DNA of 19,521 nucleotides from Fidelibacterota bacterium (GTDB lineage Bacteria > Marinisomatota > Marinisomatia > SCGC-AAA003-L08 > TMED6), in contig JAAZYZ010000106.1 in the NCBI GenBank assembly GCA_014239355.1, forward strand, positions 1 through 19,521, in the 5' to 3' direction. This document shows positions 7,041 to 15,051 of this stretch, piece after piece; position 1 is the stretch's first letter, and every line of letters starts with the position of its first letter. The notes beneath the pieces are model-generated. The model was not told the origin of the DNA and made no database searches. It worked only from the letters and a program-made list of their open reading frames with translations. The translations under genes were made by a program, and so were the position numbers.

Positions 7041-9339
7041 TAATTAAATTTAGTAAAAGTACGACATCTTGAATATTAATTCCACCATCATTATTCATGT
7101 CAGCAATAAAATCAGATTCTATACTTCCTAAAATCATATTAATAATAATAACTACATCTTGAACATTTAATTGACCATCATAATTTGCATCACCTGGAAG
7201 CCCATCATTAAATACAAGTATTTTAAAATCATCAACTGCAGCTTCAATAATGGATCCACCACTACCATTATCACCATCATAATATATATCTTCTGCAATA
7301 AATCTAAATTTTATTTGATCAGATAAAGAAATAGTTTCATCATTTAAAATAAATTGATGACGAGTCCAAGTATTTGAGTTATCACTAGTTTCTTCTAAAG
7401 AATACCATATATTTCCACCATCATTAGAAATGTCAACTCGCCATATATCATTACCAGGATTAGCTCCACCCGCTGCTGCATTTGCATACCATCTCCAATA
7501 CGAAACAGCTGCAGTTGAATACTCTGATAAATCATAGATAGGAGAAAATAAAGTAGTTTTCCCTCCATCTACATCTCCATATCCAAATTCACTATCATTG
7601 TTTGATACATCATTACCTGTAACAAAACAATATTGTCCATTAACTGTATGATCAAACTCTGGCTGAATCATTTCTCCATTATCGTCATAAGTTGGATTTG
7701 GTATTGCTCTTTCCCATATTCCTGCCGATGCTTGATCATCAACATCTCCAACTATCCATAAATTTTGTTCTTCAAATTCATCATTAACTATAGTCTCTGG
7801 TTGACCTATAAGTATAGAAATAGAATTACTTGAAATAACATTATAGTCATCATAAACATTAACAGTAATCTCTTCAATAGAACCTTCAGGTGTCGATTGT
7901 GAAATTTCAAAATATGTAATATTTCCTAAATCTAGTTCTTCACCTGAGTCTAGATCTCCAATTGTAATTTCAGATAATTCAAATATTAAATTTTCAGATG
8001 ATAAAATATCAATTTGAACATCACCTGATGACGAGCTTAATCCAGAATTTTTAATTGAAATATTTAAAGGATAGGTTCCTCCTTGAACAAAAATTTCATC
8101 TTGAATACTAATCTCAGAACTATAATTTGAACCTGCTGCCAAAGCAAGATATTGATTAGCATATAGGTTCTCTTCACATAATGGAATAATACGATTTGTA
8201 GAAGGCCAGAAACCATCCTGACTTGAACCAACCTCAGGTGTATATGCAAAAATTCCATGCACTCCATACATCCAGTCACAAGCTTCTCCATTTACAGCAT
8301 ACAAAATATCAACACCCGTACCTAATAAATAACCATTTACACTTACTAGTTCTTCTCCAAGCTCAGTAAAAGTATCTATATCTTCCTGATCCATTGGATT
8401 TGGTTCTGTGTATCCAAAAGGATGTAAAAGTAAATTGCTATAGCTATGATAATTAAATGCTACAGGAAAATCATGTTCTGAAACAAAAGCTTCAATAGTA
8501 GCTGTTTCAGGTTCAGAAAACGGACCATTTCCTCTATAGGTTTCATCACAACCATCAGGACTAGAACCTTGATTATCTAAACCCCACATAAAAGAATAAT
8601 TTCTATTTAAATCAACTCCATCTACTCCTCCATTACAAGTTTCACGTCCATTTTTTCTTTGCATACCTCCACCATTTGGAGCTATTTGCTGATTATATAA
8701 TAATCCATCAACATTTATAGCAGGGACAAACCATAACTCTCTATTATCTAAAATATCATTTGCCATTTGATCTGTACCATAATTTTCAACAAGCCAATTC
8801 ATATAATAAAATAAATTCATATAACTCATAGGCTCTCTAGCATGATGAAGACCAGTATATAAAACTTCAGCTTCATCTTCATCTATATTAGGATTATCAC
8901 TCATTTTTAAAGCCCATATATCTCTGCCTTCTAAGGTTTGTCCAATAGAAATTTTTTCTGCAACTAAATTCGGATAATCTTGATGCAATTCATCTAAATT
9001 TTCTACAATTTCATCAAAAGTATAATATCCACCCATTGACCCATACTCAAAATCTCTAGATTCTATATCATTAGTAAGTCGAGAAGCATAGAATTCTTGT
9101 AAATTTTCATGAATAATAGTATAGGAAATATTATATAATTCAATTTTAGATAAATCTGACTCAGATATAGCAAATTGTATAGAATTATCATTTTCTAAAT
9201 GAACATGATCTAAATCAACTTGTAGTTCATTTAAAATAGCTATTAACTGGTCATCAGCATTATTAATCTTAATTTCCTTATAAAGTTCATAAGAAAAAAG
9301 GGTTGAAAGAGTTAAAATTAGTATGATAATATTTTTCAT
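7033..9339 (-). CDS. Secreted M14 zinc carboxypeptidase (carboxypeptidase T-like) with dockerin-like C-terminus
   Basis: The 768-residue product has a signal peptide (1-16), a propeptide-like region (about 20-100) and a complete M14 catalytic domain (about 105-405). The zinc ligands are His166 and Glu169 (HAREP) and His298 (NYHSY). Arg228, Asn245 and Arg246 (DLNRN) bind the substrate carboxylate, and the catalytic base is Glu369 (YTPEVG). An Ig-like domain (about 410-510), a MAM or jelly-roll-like domain (about 515-705) and a dockerin-like double loop (about 712-768) follow. It should remove C-terminal residues from extracellular peptides. A Shine-Dalgarno AAGGA (minus strand, 9350-9354) lies 10 nt before the ATG. 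It is the first gene of a four-gene unit with the hydrolase, YwaF-like and T9SS-tagged genes. Confidence 0.93.
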   Translation of the reverse strand: MKNIIILILTLSTLFSYELYKEIKINNADDQLIAILNELQVDLDHVHLENDNSIQFAISESDLSKIELYNISYTIIHENLQEFYASRLTNDIESRDFEYGSMGGYYTFDEIVENLDELHQDYPNLVAEKISIGQTLEGRDIWALKMSDNPNIDEDEAEVLYTGLHHAREPMSYMNLFYYMNWLVENYGTDQMANDILDNRELWFVPAINVDGLLYNQQIAPNGGGMQRKNGRETCNGGVDGVDLNRNYSFMWGLDNQGSSPDGCDETYRGNGPFSEPETATIEAFVSEHDFPVAFNYHSYSNLLLHPFGYTEPNPMDQEDIDTFTELGEELVSVNGYLLGTGVDILYAVNGEACDWMYGVHGIFAYTPEVGSSQDGFWPSTNRIIPLCEENLYANQYLALAAGSNYSSEISIQDEIFVQGGTYPLNISIKNSGLSSSSGDVQIDILSSENLIFELSEITIGDLDSGEELDLGNITYFEISQSTPEGSIEEITVNVYDDYNVISSNSISILIGQPETIVNDEFEEQNLWIVGDVDDQASAGIWERAIPNPTYDDNGEMIQPEFDHTVNGQYCFVTGNDVSNNDSEFGYGDVDGGKTTLFSPIYDLSEYSTAAVSYWRWYANAAAGGANPGNDIWRVDISNDGGNIWYSLEETSDNSNTWTRHQFILNDETISLSDQIKFRFIAEDIYYDGDNGSGGSIIEAAVDDFKILVFNDGLPGDANYDGQLNVQDVVIIINMILGSIESDFIADMNNDGGINIQDVVLLLNLIIG

Positions 9340-9378
9340 TTGATGAATATCCTTAATATAATAATATATTTGAGTATT

Positions 9379-9399
9379 TATTAGTATTTCAAACTAATA
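9379..9399. promoter_or_regulatory. Inverted repeat in the divergent M14/PAP2 intergenic region (candidate operator)
   Basis: TATTAGT (9379-9385) and ACTAATA (9393-9399) form perfect 7-bp arms around a 7-nt spacer. It lies centrally between the M14 gene start (9339) and the PAP2 start (9443), the only sizeable divergent promoter region in the window. In sequence this AT-rich, such a palindrome can arise by chance, so the regulatory reading is tentative. Confidence 0.3.
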
Positions 9400-9442
9400 T
9401 ATATATGTGAAATAGACAATTATTTTTACATTGTATTACAAA

Positions 9443-9949
9443 ATGAATAAATTTGAAAAAAATATCTCTCTTTTGCTAAATAAACTAGCAATCAAAAATA
9501 AATTAATATTTTATTTTTTTAGAATATTTACATTCACAGGAGAATGGTGGATGTATGTATTATATGCTATTATAAGTATTCTAATTGATTTTGATAAAGG
9601 CCTTGACGCAATAAAAATGGGTTTAATTGCTTATAGCTTTCAGTATCCTATTTATTTTCTGATTAAAAATACAATAAAAAGAAATAGACCTTTTGAAGAA
9701 CATCAAAATATAAATGCATTAGTAAAACCACCAGATAAATATAGTTTACCATCAGGACATGCATCAGGAACTATCATAAGTGCATTAATTATAATGACTA
9801 TATTTGAAGGATTAAATTTCTTGATTTTTTGGCCTATTATAGTTGGATTATCTAGAGTTTTTCTAGGTGTGCATTATCTTTCTGATTCTTTAATAGGATT
9901 CTTATTAGGGTATGCATGTTATTATACTGCATATTTAATTATATTTTAA
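9443..9949 (+). CDS. PAP2-family membrane phosphatase
   Basis: The 168-residue protein has about five membrane segments and the three-part PAP2 signature: K75-x6-RP (KNTIKRNRP), PSGH at 103-106, and SRxxxxxHxxxD with Ser137, Arg138, His144 and Asp148. All catalytic positions are intact. The family dephosphorylates lipid phosphates such as phosphatidate or undecaprenyl pyrophosphate at the membrane; the substrate here is not determinable. I chose ATG at 9443 over the TTG 12 nt earlier because the upstream four residues add nothing conserved. Neither start has a clear Shine-Dalgarno. Its stop overlaps the next ATG (TAATG), so it is coupled to the MFS gene. Confidence 0.9.
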   Translation: MNKFEKNISLLLNKLAIKNKLIFYFFRIFTFTGEWWMYVLYAIISILIDFDKGLDAIKMGLIAYSFQYPIYFLIKNTIKRNRPFEEHQNINALVKPPDKYSLPSGHASGTIISALIIMTIFEGLNFLIFWPIIVGLSRVFLGVHYLSDSLIGFLLGYACYYTAYLIIF

Positions 9950-11193
9950 TGGAAAAAGGGAAAGTAAAACAAAACCTAAAATTATCTACTATAGAAGGTA
10001 GCTTTTGGGCAATTATGTATGGTGGAGGTGAAACCTTTTTATCAGCATGCGCAGTTTTTCTTCAATTTTCTGCATTTCAAATCTCATTTTTAAGTTCTTT
10101 TCCACCATTTGTTGGATCATGCTTCCAATTATTCTCTACTTCAATTAAAAATAACTTCAAAGATCTAAAGCAATTTGTGGTAGCTATGTCATATATTCAG
10201 GCAATACTTTGGATTATACTTGTTTTATTGCTTTTTTATAAACCTACATATAAATATGTATTAATCTGGAGTTGTCTATATTGGATAATTGGTACTGTAA
10301 TTCAACCTGCATGGACAGCTTGGATGGGATATTTTGTACCTAGAAGAATCAGAGCTCGATATTTTGGAAAAAGAAATAGAATTATTGGCTTTGTATCATT
10401 TATCGTAACTTTAATTGCAGGCTATGTGTTACATTTTTTTAATGAAAATATGTTATATGGATTTGCTATCATTTTCATTGCTGCATTTTTAGGGCGTGCT
10501 TTATCAGCTTTTTATTTAAATAAAAAGTTTAACTTTGAAGAAAAAGAAACACAAAACTTATTTGAATATATATACTCCTTTAAAAACTTAATATCTCAAC
10601 AAAACAAAAGTTTTTATTACATTATATTTAATTCATATATAAGCTTTTCAATTATGTTTTTTGGGCCACTTTTTTCAATATATATGCTTAGAACCATGGA
10701 ATTAAGTGTTTTTGTTTATACAATTAATATGACATTGTGGCAAATATCTAATTTTGCAAGTTCTAATTATTTTGGGAAATTATGTGAGCGTGTTGGAGAT
10801 TATAAGGTTTTAAAAATATCGACCTATATAATTGTTATCCTGCCTATTCCATGGATACTATTATATTATTTAGATAGTCAAATACAAATTATAGCAACTT
10901 TTATAGTATCTATTTTAGCTGGAATTTGTTTTTCAGCTTACACACTCTCATCTTTTAATTTATTATATAAAATTTCTAAAAAAGAAGATGTGATTCATTT
11001 TTCAGCTGTGGGAACTTTTATAAGGGGAACAGCTATTCTTTTAGGAGGAATTTTGGCTGGATTAATCGTTGAATCAAATTATATTAATCAATTAGGTGAA
11101 AATTTTAATTTACTTCCAATACATATATCAATGATGATATCTATTGTTTTACGGTTTTTATCAATACCGATCTTAAAAAAAATTAATATCTAA
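9949..11193 (+). CDS. MFS transporter
   Basis: This 414-residue protein has about 12 hydrophobic segments in two halves. An LSTIEG-x-FWAIMYGGGE segment comes early, and a basic cytoplasmic loop (FVPRRIRARYFGKRNR, about 120-140) resembles the loop-2/3 signature of the major facilitator superfamily. The start is ATG at 9949-9951, sharing one base with the PAP2 stop; an earlier in-frame ATG at 9916 lies inside the PAP2 gene and would add an unconserved tail. The substrate is unknown. The 3' end overlaps the convergent DUF2817 gene by 4 nt (shared CTAA), so no terminator can lie between them. Confidence 0.82.
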   Translation: MEKGKVKQNLKLSTIEGSFWAIMYGGGETFLSACAVFLQFSAFQISFLSSFPPFVGSCFQLFSTSIKNNFKDLKQFVVAMSYIQAILWIILVLLLFYKPTYKYVLIWSCLYWIIGTVIQPAWTAWMGYFVPRRIRARYFGKRNRIIGFVSFIVTLIAGYVLHFFNENMLYGFAIIFIAAFLGRALSAFYLNKKFNFEEKETQNLFEYIYSFKNLISQQNKSFYYIIFNSYISFSIMFFGPLFSIYMLRTMELSVFVYTINMTLWQISNFASSNYFGKLCERVGDYKVLKISTYIIVILPIPWILLYYLDSQIQIIATFIVSILAGICFSAYTLSSFNLLYKISKKEDVIHFSAVGTFIRGTAILLGGILAGLIVESNYINQLGENFNLLPIHISMMISIVLRFLSIPILKKINI

Positions 11194-12287
11194 TTTAATA
11201 AAAATTTGAGAGTTTGATTAAAGAGCTTATTACCTCTTAATATAATTTTATCTTCCCATTTATAATCAAAAGGTCTAAAGGCAGCTAATAAATCTTTTTT
11301 ACTCCAATGATTTAATAAATCTAGCCCTTCTTTATTACCATAATGAGTCCAACTACTTTCAGAACGCAATGATTTAATTACACTTATACCTGGTATTGTA
11401 CCAAACTCTTGTGTTATTGAAGTCCAATTTATATTTGAAAAACGTAATTCAATACCTTTTTGCATTCCACCTCTAATTTTATATGCAACACCAGCTTTAG
11501 GATCCAAACTAGCAATTCTATGACCAAATTTTTGATTTCTTAACTCAATATATTTTGTGTCATCAGGTGATAAATCAACTAATAGTGCATCTTCACCAGA
11601 TTCTCCTAAACCTGTGTGTAAATCAATCCAAACACAACGTTTAACATTAACTAATTTTATTTTAAGCCAGTCAATAAATTGACTAGGACCTTTTTCCAAT
11701 TTATACCCACCAAAATGAAGTCCTTTTGGAAAATCATATTGTCCCTCAGCATAAGCTTGCTTAGTTTTTGTTTGACCATGAAGCAATCCATGGATTAACA
11801 TCCTAATATTAAATAAATTTATTTTTTTAGATACTTTTTTAATGTTAATGATTGAATCAAGTTTTGCATAATGTGGATGAGAGCCTTTATAAGCTTTATC
11901 ACTAGTAAGAAAATTTCTATTTAAATCTACATTAGATTCATTTTCTCTTCTAATCCATGACATGCCCCAAGGATTTAAAACATGAACAAAAATAAATGCT
12001 GTATTTTTTGGAATTTTATTAAAATTATTTAGTAAAGTTAATTGAATTGCAGAACCTGCAAAACCTTCTACACCATGAATACCAGAAGTTGACATATAAA
12101 CTTTTTTAGCATTAAAATCACCTACCCATGCAACATCTACAAGTAAATCATTACCATAGGGATCTAATTCATTAATATTAAGCTGATCGTGAGATACATT
12201 AATATTTTTAGATCTTAAAGAATCTATACAATTATGAAATTTTTTCTTTGCATCTTGATAATCTTTTGACCATACACTATTTTCCAT
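11190..12287 (-). CDS. DUF2817 (M14-like) zinc peptidase/amidase, cytoplasmic
   Basis: The 365-residue protein carries the DUF2817 pattern, a branch of the M14 carboxypeptidase fold. The zinc ligands are His71 and Glu74 (SGIHGVEGFAGSA) and His224 (DLHTGLG), the substrate-binding pair is Asn123-Arg124 (DLNRN), and the likely catalytic acid is Glu294 (TQEFGT). It has no signal peptide, unlike its operon partners, so it should act inside the cell on imported peptides or acylated amino acids. It starts 11 nt inside the PhoD-like gene's end, and a GAGGA sequence lies about 11 nt upstream of its ATG. It is the last gene of the PAD unit. Confidence 0.82.
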   Translation of the reverse strand: MENSVWSKDYQDAKKKFHNCIDSLRSKNINVSHDQLNINELDPYGNDLLVDVAWVGDFNAKKVYMSTSGIHGVEGFAGSAIQLTLLNNFNKIPKNTAFIFVHVLNPWGMSWIRRENESNVDLNRNFLTSDKAYKGSHPHYAKLDSIINIKKVSKKINLFNIRMLIHGLLHGQTKTKQAYAEGQYDFPKGLHFGGYKLEKGPSQFIDWLKIKLVNVKRCVWIDLHTGLGESGEDALLVDLSPDDTKYIELRNQKFGHRIASLDPKAGVAYKIRGGMQKGIELRFSNINWTSITQEFGTIPGISVIKSLRSESSWTHYGNKEGLDLLNHWSKKDLLAAFRPFDYKWEDKIILRGNKLFNQTLKFLLN

Positions 12288-13599
12288 ATTTTAAATCATC
12301 CTCATGAAGTGTATAATTCCATAATGGCTCACCTTTATTATTAAATATAGTATAATCTAAAGTTCTATTTTTATTAATACCTGAAACTTTAAAAACTGCA
12401 AAATTTCTTTGAAATACTCCACTTCCAGGTATTCTATATTTATTTTTTTCGTTTTTACAAATGTCACAAAAACCTGATGTTAATGGTGATACAGTAAAAT
12501 CATATAAAGGGTAAGCATCATATCTATCCATTTTAGATACTTCTGAAAAATGTCTATCGCCTGATAAAAATATAACACCTTCTATTTTTTCTTTTTTAAT
12601 TAAATTTAAAATTTTCTTATGTTCATCTTCCCAATTAATATGATTCTCAAATACTTTCTCAGAATTTAAAAATTGACCTCCAATAGCAACAATCTTAAAA
12701 GGTGCTTTACTATTTAAAAGTGCATCTATAAGCCACTGAACCTGATTATCACCTAAAATTTCTTTATAAATATATTTTCTATTTTGAGGAGTTCTAAAAA
12801 AACGATTATCAAGAAGAAAAAAATCAACATCTGACCATTTAAACTGTGTAGTAATACCTCCATCACCTCCAATACCATAGGATGGATTCGCCCAGAAATC
12901 TTTAAATGCCTGAAGAGTTAAATTTTTATATATAAAACTTCTATCTGAATTATTAGGGCCATAATCATGATCATCCCATATTGCATAATGGTGAACAGAA
13001 CCCAGAAGTGGCTGTAAATCTAACAGAGCTCTATCATGAGTATAACGATGATATACCCCTGTTCTTGATGCATCTGGCTCCCTAAAATAAACATTATCAC
13101 CAAGCCAAAGCATAAAATCTGGATTTTTATTTAAAATATTTGAATAAATAAAGTAATCTCCCCCATAACTTTTACCAGGACGATCTTTTTCTACTTCATT
13201 AGTATAAGCACAACTTCCAATAGAAAATGAAAAATCAGGGGCATTTTTTCGATATTCCCAATGTTCTTGAGTTTGAAATTCTAATTTATAATCAAAATCA
13301 ACTTTATTACCATTAATAACTGGTTGATAATTATAGATTATTCCTGGTTTTACTAAATCAGCAACTAGTGTAGCTGTAAATCCAGATACTTTTTCTGTAG
13401 TTTTTGAATCTGTCTCAAATTTTATTTTAGGATCATTAATATCCCAATATAAAAATTTTACATCTGCTTTTGTTTTTGTTTGAACCCACAAAGCAACTTC
13501 TATTTTTTCAGAATAACCAACCATAGGTCCTGAACTAATATTATTTTCTTTTGAAAATAAAAAAGAAAAAAGTAAAACTATAATTGTGAAATTTTTCAT
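12277..13599 (-). CDS. Exported PhoD-like metallophosphatase
   Basis: The 440-residue protein has a signal peptide (about 1-16), an N-terminal Fn3/Ig-like PhoD_N-type domain (about 22-115) and the metallophosphatase domain. Metal-site motifs are complete: GSCAY with Cys130, LWLGDNVY with Asp168 and Tyr171, IWDDHDYGPNN with Asp209, Asp210 and His211, and LSGDRHFSE with Asp348 and His350. This layout fits PhoD-like phosphatases/phosphodiesterases that use Fe and Ca and release phosphate from organic phosphoesters. The twin-Arg signal typical of Bacillus PhoD is absent; export appears Sec-type. Its ATG directly follows the TAG of the monooxygenase-like gene. Confidence 0.9.
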   Translation of the reverse strand: MKNFTIIVLLFSFLFSKENNISSGPMVGYSEKIEVALWVQTKTKADVKFLYWDINDPKIKFETDSKTTEKVSGFTATLVADLVKPGIIYNYQPVINGNKVDFDYKLEFQTQEHWEYRKNAPDFSFSIGSCAYTNEVEKDRPGKSYGGDYFIYSNILNKNPDFMLWLGDNVYFREPDASRTGVYHRYTHDRALLDLQPLLGSVHHYAIWDDHDYGPNNSDRSFIYKNLTLQAFKDFWANPSYGIGGDGGITTQFKWSDVDFFLLDNRFFRTPQNRKYIYKEILGDNQVQWLIDALLNSKAPFKIVAIGGQFLNSEKVFENHINWEDEHKKILNLIKKEKIEGVIFLSGDRHFSEVSKMDRYDAYPLYDFTVSPLTSGFCDICKNEKNKYRIPGSGVFQRNFAVFKVSGINKNRTLDYTIFNNKGEPLWNYTLHEDDLKYGK

Positions 13600-15051
13600 C
13601 TACTCTAAAATAATTTCAATTAATAAAACAATATCTAAAATATTAACTGTACCATCTGAATTTAAATCTGAACAAGAATTTTGAATATCACTTAATATGA
13701 AATTAACTAAAAGTACTACATCTAAAACATTTAAACCTTCATCGTTATTAATATCACCAATTAGAGAGCAATCTTCAGAATCTCCTAAATAAATTTCTTC
13801 ATCTCCAGGCAGGTATGGAATAAATTCAATAGGAATAAAAAACATCTCATCATTAGTCCCTTGACCCGGAAATACTAACTGCGGAGGGTCATTTGGATTG
13901 TCTGGGTTGTTTGATGTATTATCATAAACACAGATTGCTGTAATAGTTGAACCTGCAGGTATTTCTAATAAATATTCTGGATAATAAAAACTTTGCCAAT
14001 CAAAATCCCATTGAGGTATTTTTATAATAGGAATTGTATCTCCTTGAAAAGTTGTAGCATAAATTTCCCAAGATTTTCCAAGTAAGTGGGAATGGGGTAA
14101 AATATTTACCAAGCTAAGAGATGAAGGAATATAAAGGTTCCTAGTTATAGTAGTTTCTTGATTTGGAGGCAAATAAAACTCCCAATAATCAAAAATTTCT
14201 TGTTCTATTTCTCTTTCTATAGGTTGGTTTTTAAAGAATATATTTACTGAAGACAAATCTTCTTGATCAGTTAAAAGTGGAGCATAATGAACTTGGACAA
14301 TAATATCTGAATTAGAAGGAATAGTTCTTCCAATATTTTCAGGATATTCAATACTAGATAAACCAGGAGCATAACCACCAATCAAATCAGTAGTAGTATT
14401 TAGATTAAATCCTCCATAGCATTCATATCCATATTGATTATCTTGATTATCTAAATAATCAGCATCACCATGAGGTATATATGTAATAATTGCATGATGC
14501 ACAGCCTCTCTATTACCAGGACGGAATTCAATTGCAGACATCTCTATTTCCTCTTCATTATCAAGTGAAAAAACAAAACATCTATAATCATCTTCATAAT
14601 TTCCTTCAATAAAATGAGATTCTTCCATTTCAAAAGTTAAATCTGGTTCTCCAAGAGTTGAACCATCAGGAAATTCTGGTATAGGATATTCTAAATTTGG
14701 GTCTCCTTGTGGAGCTCCTTGATCGACCCAATCTAGAATTAAATCAATCTCATCATCCTCTAAATATCTTTCATTTAAAAGAGTACTATATTCACGGTCT
14801 GGAGGCCAAGGTGGCATAATAGGATTACCATGTCGTAACTCATCATCACCACCAATAACATAAGCAATTAAAGATCTATTATTATAAACATCCTGATAAT
14901 TTTCAAATGGTAGAAAAGCACCAATTTCATTTGGGCGATGACATGAAGTACAATTATTATAAATAATTGGAGAAACATCTTCACTAAAATTTATAGTATA
15001 TACAATTCCAATTAATAAATATAATATTATATTTTTTATAAAATTATTCAT
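13600..15051 (-). CDS. Cytochrome c - copper type II (peptidylglycine/dopamine) monooxygenase-like fusion with dockerin-like C-terminus
   Basis: The 483-residue protein has a signal peptide (about 1-20). A small c-type heme domain follows, with CTSCH at 34-38 and a possible axial Met79 in IMPPWP. A two-lobed Cu(II) ascorbate-dependent monooxygenase-like region spans about 135-412. All six copper ligands of peptidylglycine alpha-hydroxylating monooxygenase (PHM) appear present: His185-His186 (AVHHA) and His255 (VQVHY) for CuH, His320 and His322 (PHSHLLGKSW) and Met403 (DEMFF) for CuM. A dockerin-like double loop ends the protein (about 430-483). It is probably a periplasmic or surface copper oxygenase with its own heme electron donor; the substrate is unknown. 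Its start overlaps the deiminase gene by 8 nt. Confidence 0.85.
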   Translation of the reverse strand: MNNFIKNIILYLLIGIVYTINFSEDVSPIIYNNCTSCHRPNEIGAFLPFENYQDVYNNRSLIAYVIGGDDELRHGNPIMPPWPPDREYSTLLNERYLEDDEIDLILDWVDQGAPQGDPNLEYPIPEFPDGSTLGEPDLTFEMEESHFIEGNYEDDYRCFVFSLDNEEEIEMSAIEFRPGNREAVHHAIITYIPHGDADYLDNQDNQYGYECYGGFNLNTTTDLIGGYAPGLSSIEYPENIGRTIPSNSDIIVQVHYAPLLTDQEDLSSVNIFFKNQPIEREIEQEIFDYWEFYLPPNQETTITRNLYIPSSLSLVNILPHSHLLGKSWEIYATTFQGDTIPIIKIPQWDFDWQSFYYPEYLLEIPAGSTITAICVYDNTSNNPDNPNDPPQLVFPGQGTNDEMFFIPIEFIPYLPGDEEIYLGDSEDCSLIGDINNDEGLNVLDVVLLVNFILSDIQNSCSDLNSDGTVNILDIVLLIEIILE

